DNA of 42,994 nucleotides from a virus, in the IMG/VR virus record IMGVR_UViG_3300045240_000049, positions 1-42,994 of that record, one strand, 5' to 3'. The notes under the pieces were generated by a model that saw nothing but the letters and a program-made list of their open reading frames with translations, was not told the origin of the DNA and searched no databases. The position numbers and the translations under genes were made by a program. Shown here piece by piece: positions 37,636 through 42,994 of this stretch (within the stretch, counting starts at the first letter, position 1; the number at the start of each line of letters is the position of its first letter).

Positions 37636-39548
37636 TGGTCGTTCTGGCGCTGGCAGTCAGGGCGCCCACTAGTCAGCCCCCGGTAACCTATCAGCTGCCG
37701 GCTGATAGGGCTTTCCCGTGGGCACCGGGCATGATGACGCTCGGCGGCATTCCCAACCGCCAGACCGTCTACACGACGCTTACGCCATCGGGCGGCAGCG
37801 ATGTGAGCCAGATCCAGACCGCGCTTAATGCCTGTCCTGCGGGTCAGGTCGTGGCGCTGTCGGCGGGTACGTTCCAAGTTAATAGCCTGGTGCAGATCAG
37901 CACAGGGATTACGCTTCGCGGCGCGGGCGCGGGTCAGACGATCTTATCCAAGACCAATGGCGGGGCGCCGAGGACCACGACGCAGGTTACGGGCACCACG
38001 ACCACTGGCGGACCGCTCAACAACAAAATCTTCATGCCTGTGGTGCCCAATCCACCAGATGTAGAGCCGCTGATTCTGGTGGGCAATGGCCGCTTCGGTG
38101 GCCCAGATAGCACGACCTCGCAGAACCTGACGGCTGATGCCCCGCAGGGCGCGATGTCGGTCACGATCAATGACGCTACGGGCTTTGCGGTGGGGCAGTG
38201 GGTGCTGCTTGATGAGATCTCGCTGTGGGCGCTGGTCAATGAGCCGGCAGGCTTCGCTCCAGGCGGGGTGAAGGTCAAGGCCGGCGACCACGTAGTGTTC
38301 CAGATGCACTCGCCATCGCAAGGCGTGGATGACCCACCCGATGCGTTTGGCTGGTTCAGTCGCGGTTATCCGTCTGGCCATTCGAGCCCGAGCGATACCG
38401 ATGGGCGGATGACTTCCGAGATCAAGGAAATTGCCGCGATCAACGGCAATGTGATCTCGTTCACCACGCCGCTGACGATTGGATATCGCACCGCGCATCT
38501 AGCCCAGCTGACCCGCTATACCGCGACAGGCAATAGCGGTAACGGCGGGGTGCAGGTCTCCATGGCCGGCGTCGAGAACATGACGCTGATCGGGGGCAGT
38601 CAGGGCGCGCTGCGGTTTGAGATCACGTCCTATTGCTGGGCCAAGAGCGTAGAGGTTACGCAATGGCTGCAGGAAGGCATTGCGATTGATAACAGCTTCA
38701 AGACTGAGATCCGGGGCTGCTACGTCCATACGGGCTCCGACCCCACGCCTGGCGGTAATGGCTATGCGATCAGCCTCGCAAGCGGCTCCAGCGAAGTCCT
38801 AATCGAGGACTGCATCACGCGTGACACCAATAAGGTCATGGTGGTACGCAGCTGCGGTGCTGGGTCTGTCGTCGGCTATTGCTACATGGATGACGGCTGG
38901 ATCTCCTACAACACAGGTTGGCAGGAGATCGGGCTAAACGCCTCGCACATGGCGGGCCCGCACCACGTGCTCTTCGAGGGCAATTATTCCTTCAACGCCG
39001 ACTCTGACTACACGCACGGCAGCTCGCAATACCTCACATTCTTTCGCAATTACCTCACGGGCCAGCGCGGTAGTTGGACCACGGCGGATGGTCCTGCGCG
39101 GTGTTGTGGGGTGTCAGCATGGGCTCAGAAGTTCTCCTTTGTCGGTAACGTCCTAGGCCGCTCGGGGAAGATGGCGGGCTGGGTCTATACCGATCCCATG
39201 ATGGGCTGCGATGTGAACGGCAACAACTGCAACGGCGGGGTTGTCGGGCAGTGGCAGAACGGTCAGGTGGGCGATATCTGGCAGGTCGGCATCGACCTGA
39301 CGAACCAGTTCAACATGGAGCCTGACACGGGCTCTCTCGGGACCGTCATCCGCGACGGTAATTTCGACTATCTGACCAATTCAGTGCGCTGGCACAACAG
39401 CGCAGCCGCGACGCTGCCCAATTCGATGTATCTGAATTCCAAGCCGAGCTTCTTTGGCTCGAATCCGTGGCCGTGGGTGAATCCCATTGGCGGGACGGTC
39501 AACACGCTGCCGGCCAAAGCCCGGTATGACGCAGGGGCACCCATTTAA
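37635..39548 (+). CDS. Second beta-helix spike / polysaccharide-degrading protein
   Basis: 637 residues. After a short hydrophobic start comes VSQIQTALNACPAGQVVALS then GTFQVNSLVQISTGITLRGA, the classic opening of a right-handed beta-helix of the pectate-lyase type. Repeats continue through SSEVLIEDCITRDTNKVMVV and EGNYSFNADSDYTHGSSQYL. The end (NSMYLNSKPSFFGSNPWPWV) matches a conserved terminal module. There is no N-terminal virion-anchoring domain like that of the 19236 spike, so it may attach through a neighbouring small protein or be released. Overlaps both neighbours by one base. Confidence 0.82.
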   Translation: MVVLALAVRAPTSQPPVTYQLPADRAFPWAPGMMTLGGIPNRQTVYTTLTPSGGSDVSQIQTALNACPAGQVVALSAGTFQVNSLVQISTGITLRGAGAGQTILSKTNGGAPRTTTQVTGTTTTGGPLNNKIFMPVVPNPPDVEPLILVGNGRFGGPDSTTSQNLTADAPQGAMSVTINDATGFAVGQWVLLDEISLWALVNEPAGFAPGGVKVKAGDHVVFQMHSPSQGVDDPPDAFGWFSRGYPSGHSSPSDTDGRMTSEIKEIAAINGNVISFTTPLTIGYRTAHLAQLTRYTATGNSGNGGVQVSMAGVENMTLIGGSQGALRFEITSYCWAKSVEVTQWLQEGIAIDNSFKTEIRGCYVHTGSDPTPGGNGYAISLASGSSEVLIEDCITRDTNKVMVVRSCGAGSVVGYCYMDDGWISYNTGWQEIGLNASHMAGPHHVLFEGNYSFNADSDYTHGSSQYLTFFRNYLTGQRGSWTTADGPARCCGVSAWAQKFSFVGNVLGRSGKMAGWVYTDPMMGCDVNGNNCNGGVVGQWQNGQVGDIWQVGIDLTNQFNMEPDTGSLGTVIRDGNFDYLTNSVRWHNSAAATLPNSMYLNSKPSFFGSNPWPWVNPIGGTVNTLPAKARYDAGAPI

Positions 39549-40102
39549 TGGCATTTGGTAATTACTACGTTGACTCGGTGGGGCCGTGGATCACCGCAGA
39601 CCAGGGGGCCATTACGCCCACCACGACGCAAAAAGCGCTGTGGACGACGGGGGCCGCATCGCCCACCATCCTGCCGGCCAATTTCTGGTTTGTAGGTCGA
39701 AAAGTCAGATTGACGGCCAATCTCAAAATCACCACGGGTACTGCGGGGAATAGCACTTTTGCCATGGCATATGGCGCTGCGGATGCACCTACTGCCGTGG
39801 TGGTGACGGCAACCAGGGCTAAAGTTGCCTCGGTAGGGCCATTTGGCTGCTACATCACGGGGATTGCGACTTGCCGCTCCATCGGGACTGCCGGCACGCT
39901 CTCGATGCACGGTTATGTGGCGCCGGATCTTGGGGCGTTCCTATCCACGACCGACAACTGGGTTTTCCCATCCAACGGCACGACGGTTGTATCCACCATT
40001 GATACGACTGTCGGAACCAATGCGCTCTTTTTCGAGTATTCGACCTCGGCTGGTACTGATTCCATTGTGACGACTGATATCACGATGGAATGCCTTAACT
40101 GA
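39548..40102 (+). CDS. Virion-type hypothetical protein
   Basis: 184 residues, Thr/Ala/Gly-rich with many short strands (FVGRKVRLTANLKITTGTAG, TLSMHGYVAPDLGAF), no enzyme motif. Likely a minor tail or fibre component by company. Starts in the last base of the spike gene stop and overlaps the next gene by one base. Confidence 0.66.
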   Translation: MAFGNYYVDSVGPWITADQGAITPTTTQKALWTTGAASPTILPANFWFVGRKVRLTANLKITTGTAGNSTFAMAYGAADAPTAVVVTATRAKVASVGPFGCYITGIATCRSIGTAGTLSMHGYVAPDLGAFLSTTDNWVFPSNGTTVVSTIDTTVGTNALFFEYSTSAGTDSIVTTDITMECLN

Positions 40103-42237
40103 TGTCTATCTCGCTCGTCGGCACGGCCACTGCCAGTGCGACGACCGTCACTCCACCGGCACATCAGGCCGGAGACCTGATCCTGATCTGGGCGATGCGG
40201 GGGGCTTCAACGGCCTTCCCCAGCGTCCCGGCGGGCTATCTGCCGATAGTCCAGAAAAGCAATGCAACGGCCACTTCGCTCTGTGCGATTGCCGGTTACA
40301 AGATTGCTTCCAGTACATCTGACGCATCAGGTACGTGGACCAATGCCTCGGAGCTGGTCTGCGCGGTATATAGGCCATCTGCTGGCAGCACGCTTAGGAT
40401 AGGCGAAGGGAATACCTCTAGCGCCACCACTTCCACGGTGGCTTTCCCCACGCTCTCTCCCATGGGTGATAGCGGCTCTGGGAATTCGTGGATTGTTGGC
40501 CTAGTCGCCGCGAGCAACACGACCCAGACGCTAACCGCCGTCCCCACGGGGATGACGAATCAGGCAAGCGTAGTAGGGGCCAGTTACCAGGCCGCGCTGC
40601 ACGATACCGAGGGCGGAGTATCGAGCTGGGCAAGTGCTAATGCGAACGTCGTAGGGGCCGGGAACACAGTCTCCGCGACGGTTGAGATTGTACTCGCGCC
40701 GACTACGACCGCGGCGGTTCCTAACGTCTACCACCACATGGGCGGTGGCGGGCTGCAGGCCACTCGGGCGCTATCTGGAAACGGGTTTAAGTGTCCGCTT
40801 CTCAACCCGAGCGGGACGGGCAATTCGATCTTGATCGGCTTCACCTGTACGGGTGGGGCGACGGTCTCTAGCGTCAGTGGGTCAGTCAATGGCGCATATA
40901 CGCAGGTCAACACGGCTCTGGGGGGCGCTGGGAACCTAGATAGTTACGTCTATCTACTGCAGAACTGCGCGAACGGGACTGAGACGATCACGGTCACATT
41001 CAATGCGACTGTGGGGACGTTCCAGTACGTCATCACTGAGTTTTACGGTGTGGCGACTGGCGGGGGCAACAATGGCACTTCCAAGAACGCTTATTCCGCG
41101 ACTCTTGGCGCGCCGAGTTTCACCCCGACAAATAACAATGCGAATGGTGGAAACATCATATGGGTCTATTCCTGTAAGGCCGAGACGGACCCAAATCAGT
41201 TTGTAAGCGGGCTCTATCCGGTAGCCCCGTTCAACTTCCTGACAGCAGATACTGCGGACTCTGGGACCAGTCCGCAGATCAACATCCCCGCTAACAGTCC
41301 GGCAAATAGCCTGCCCAAAGTGGCGATGGCCTATCTGCAGGCCATTAGCGCTGCGATTGCGCCGACGTTCGTTTCGGTCAATGAACCGGCGCAGGATAAC
41401 TGGAACACGATAGCGGTTGCGTTGCCCCTGAGCCCAGGGGCGGGGAGTGTCCCGACTTCAGGGATATTCATCCACGGCATCCAGCACTATTCATCTACTT
41501 ACTTCCCCACTTCCGGAATGTGGGGGATGCAGGTCTGCGCTACCGGCAACCTGCGCATGATCCAAAGCGACGACCCGAGCTTAAACGCGCTTACCGTAAC
41601 CGACAGCGAGGGTAATACTTGGATTGCAGACGGCGCGGGTATTGGGGCTTGGTATCTGGCCAATACGCAGGTTAATCCAAACCTCACAGTTTTCATAAAC
41701 GGTGGCGGTGGAGACAACGAACTATCTTGGCGGTTCTTTGATATTTCTGGCGCCGATCCCTCCCCGTTCGTAGGCGCCCTCGCTAATGCTCAGGACGTCC
41801 ACGGGCTGACGAGTTATACCTGTTCGCCGTCACCCGCGCCGACCAATGACAGCGGGTTAATCATTGCGGCCATAGGTGTGGGGGATGGGCCGGGGCTCGC
41901 GGTGACGGCCCCTGCCACTGCGGTATGGGACTTCTGCACCTACACGGGTGAGTTAGACACAGACACCATAGAAAACGCCGACATTCTGGCGCATTTCTAT
42001 TACACAACCGCAGGTTCTCAAACCTGGACGTTCTCGATCACGAGTCGAGCTACTAACTCAACGTCCGGTGGCTTTATCTGGTTCAGAACCGCAAGGGCTG
42101 CGGTAATAACTCCGCATCTGGCCCCGATGAGGGGCGTCCCCGGAAGGCTTGATTTCAAGCGGTTTCCCCCACAGGCGTTGTGGGGATACGGGACAACTGC
42201 GCCCGTGGATATTCTCATATCGCAGATCATTTTCTAA
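40102..42237 (+). CDS. Large three-module virion protein
   Basis: 711 residues built from three related beta-sandwich modules of about 200 residues (roughly 1-205, 215-445 and 455-660), each opening with a hydrophobic strand pair (GDLILIWAMRGAS, NSILIGFTCTGG, GMWGMQVCATGN) and closing with strands such as VSATVEIVLAP or WNTIAVALPLSP. Such modules recur in phage fibre-like proteins. The C-terminal 50 residues are basic and proline-rich (FKRFPPQALWGYG). Probably a fibre or decoration protein; no enzyme residues recognised. Confidence 0.74.
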   Translation: MSISLVGTATASATTVTPPAHQAGDLILIWAMRGASTAFPSVPAGYLPIVQKSNATATSLCAIAGYKIASSTSDASGTWTNASELVCAVYRPSAGSTLRIGEGNTSSATTSTVAFPTLSPMGDSGSGNSWIVGLVAASNTTQTLTAVPTGMTNQASVVGASYQAALHDTEGGVSSWASANANVVGAGNTVSATVEIVLAPTTTAAVPNVYHHMGGGGLQATRALSGNGFKCPLLNPSGTGNSILIGFTCTGGATVSSVSGSVNGAYTQVNTALGGAGNLDSYVYLLQNCANGTETITVTFNATVGTFQYVITEFYGVATGGGNNGTSKNAYSATLGAPSFTPTNNNANGGNIIWVYSCKAETDPNQFVSGLYPVAPFNFLTADTADSGTSPQINIPANSPANSLPKVAMAYLQAISAAIAPTFVSVNEPAQDNWNTIAVALPLSPGAGSVPTSGIFIHGIQHYSSTYFPTSGMWGMQVCATGNLRMIQSDDPSLNALTVTDSEGNTWIADGAGIGAWYLANTQVNPNLTVFINGGGGDNELSWRFFDISGADPSPFVGALANAQDVHGLTSYTCSPSPAPTNDSGLIIAAIGVGDGPGLAVTAPATAVWDFCTYTGELDTDTIENADILAHFYYTTAGSQTWTFSITSRATNSTSGGFIWFRTARAAVITPHLAPMRGVPGRLDFKRFPPQALWGYGTTAPVDILISQIIF

Positions 42238-42239
42238 CC

Positions 42240-42587
42240 ATGCCAAGCCTGAAACGACACGACGGCGAGCTGACGGTCGATAACCGCGCAAGTGGAGCGC
42301 CCATACCGGGCCTCCCGCCTGGAGTGGGCTCATTCGCAGAACTGAGAACCGTGGGCTGCCGTCACTGCGGCGGGGCATGGATCGAGAATCCGTGGAGAAC
42401 ACGCCCCCGTGAGTATTGCCGCACGTGCAACCGCTATATGTGCGACGGGTGCTTTGCCGTCTCGAAAGAGCCCGGTTACGTGCACCGAACGATTGATGAT
42501 CTTACTGAGATGGTTCAAAGCGGACGGTATGTCATTGCGGGCGGCACCGTCTGCAACCCAATTTTAATTCCGACAGGAGCGAAGTAG
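42240..42587 (+). CDS. Zinc-binding protein with two Cys clusters
   Basis: 115 residues from ATG at 42240, two bases after the previous stop. CRHCGG near 38 and CRTCNRYMCDGC near 58 give a compact zinc-binding domain; the N-terminus is polar and Pro-rich (NRASGAPIPGLPPGV). Unusual among virion genes. Stop abuts the start of the gene split by the window end. Confidence 0.72.
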   Translation: MPSLKRHDGELTVDNRASGAPIPGLPPGVGSFAELRTVGCRHCGGAWIENPWRTRPREYCRTCNRYMCDGCFAVSKEPGYVHRTIDDLTEMVQSGRYVIAGGTVCNPILIPTGAK

Positions 42588-42994
42588 ATGGCGAAGCGAC
42601 TTTTCCAGGCGAACGGCTTAACGAGTGGCACAGGTACTGCCACCAATACGCTGCTCACCACCTCCCAATATCTGGCACTGAAGGGAGCAGCCGGCACGCA
42701 GCGCATTGATGTGCTCGAAGTGCTCATTTCTGGGTTTGCGGGTAGTTCTGCGCCCGCGCTCTTCCAGCTCGGCCATGTGAGCGTGATCGAGACCACACCG
42801 ACCGCGCTTGCGACCGCGACGGCTTCGGATGGCCCTATGGATTCCAGTGCGGGGGCCTTGTCCTCGGCGCCGGTCACATTCATTGCGGCAGCCACGCAGC
42901 CCACCAGCACCAACAATGCGACAGACCCGAGGCTCAACCTCGGTTTGAATCTGTTCGGCGGAATCCTTCGCTGGGTAGCGGCACCCACAGCGCA
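42588..42994 (+). CDS. Virion-type hypothetical protein, 5' part (continues at 3-236)
   Basis: Begins MAKRLFQANGLTSGTGTATN and runs to the window end. The last 127 bases duplicate the window start, so the gene continues at 3-236 to give 171 residues in total. A strand-rich middle (QRIDVLEVLISGFAGSSAPA, then LFQLGHVSVIE) resembles phage decoration-type proteins. Function unknown. Confidence 0.8.
   Translation, partial: MAKRLFQANGLTSGTGTATNTLLTTSQYLALKGAAGTQRIDVLEVLISGFAGSSAPALFQLGHVSVIETTPTALATATASDGPMDSSAGALSSAPVTFIAAATQPTSTNNATDPRLNLGLNLFGGILRWVAAPTA
42868..42994. repeat. Direct terminal repeat, right copy (127 bp)
   Basis: Exact duplicate of 1-127; see the left copy. Removing it gives a 42,867-bp circle. 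Confidence 0.95.

Noticed and set aside
1-42994. tRNA genes, CRISPR arrays, insertion sequences
   Set aside because: No cloverleaf, regularly spaced repeat array or transposase was recognised by eye; a tRNAscan or CRISPR search would be decisive.

Overview
The window is one complete tailed-phage genome of the short-tailed (podovirus-like) type. The first 127 bases (1-127) are repeated exactly as the last 127 (42868-42994), and one gene runs off the right end and continues at the left end. The molecule is therefore circular or circularly permuted, about 42,867 unique bp, cut at an arbitrary point. The short-tail assignment rests on a portal, a P22 gp10-like stabilisation protein, an adaptor, three ejection-type proteins and tailspikes, with no tape measure, tail tube or sheath. 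A Proteobacterial (Gram-negative) host is inferred from the Rz/Rz1 spanin pair, lipoprotein signals, and YdaS-, ERF- and YbcO-type genes. No host gene, tRNA, CRISPR array or insertion sequence was seen.

Layout. (1) 42588-236 across the junction, then 250-9034: small virion-type protein, DWPNP-repeat/PASTA protein, portal, scaffold, SU10-type major capsid protein, then a sugar-modification cassette of two glycosyltransferases and a methyltransferase. (2) 9106-19061: virion accessory proteins including a predicted lipoprotein with a lectin-like body, the adaptor, the gp10-like protein, a cupin-like protein and three ejection proteins. (3) 19236-24956: tailspike, then lysis genes (holin candidates, GH108 endolysin, Rz with nested Rz1), a zinc metallopeptidase, a metallophosphoesterase and small secreted or cysteine-rich proteins. 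One small membrane-protein gene (19026-19208) points the opposite way. (4) 24958-31352, minus strand: a densely overlapping early operon of about 25 mostly tiny genes, with an ERF annealing protein, a DUF736-like protein, an HNH-AP2 endonuclease, a YbcO-type nuclease and an HTH protein. It is read from a good -35/-10 promoter at 31378-31406. (5) 31430-32330: a lambda-like switch with a short HTH repressor (minus), a YdaS/Cro-like gene (plus), repeated operator-like 16-mers and two intrinsic terminators. (6) 32331-34757: O-like replication protein with an iteron-type origin inside it, P-like partner, PD-(D/E)XK nuclease, Q/RinA-like late regulator. (7) 34798-42587: small proteins, terminase small and large subunits, a second beta-helix spike and more virion-type proteins leading back to the junction.

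How it works together (inference). The switch chooses between the leftward accessory/recombination operon and the rightward replication operon. Rightward transcription must pass an intrinsic terminator at 32282-32326. The Q-like protein then turns on packaging, structural and lysis genes, which run rightward almost without interruption around the circle. The switch looks temperate, yet no integrase, transposase or partition gene is visible. The least explained parts are the leftward operon of tiny genes, the capsid-adjacent sugar-modification cassette, the lectin-like lipoprotein among virion genes and the DWPNP/PASTA protein.
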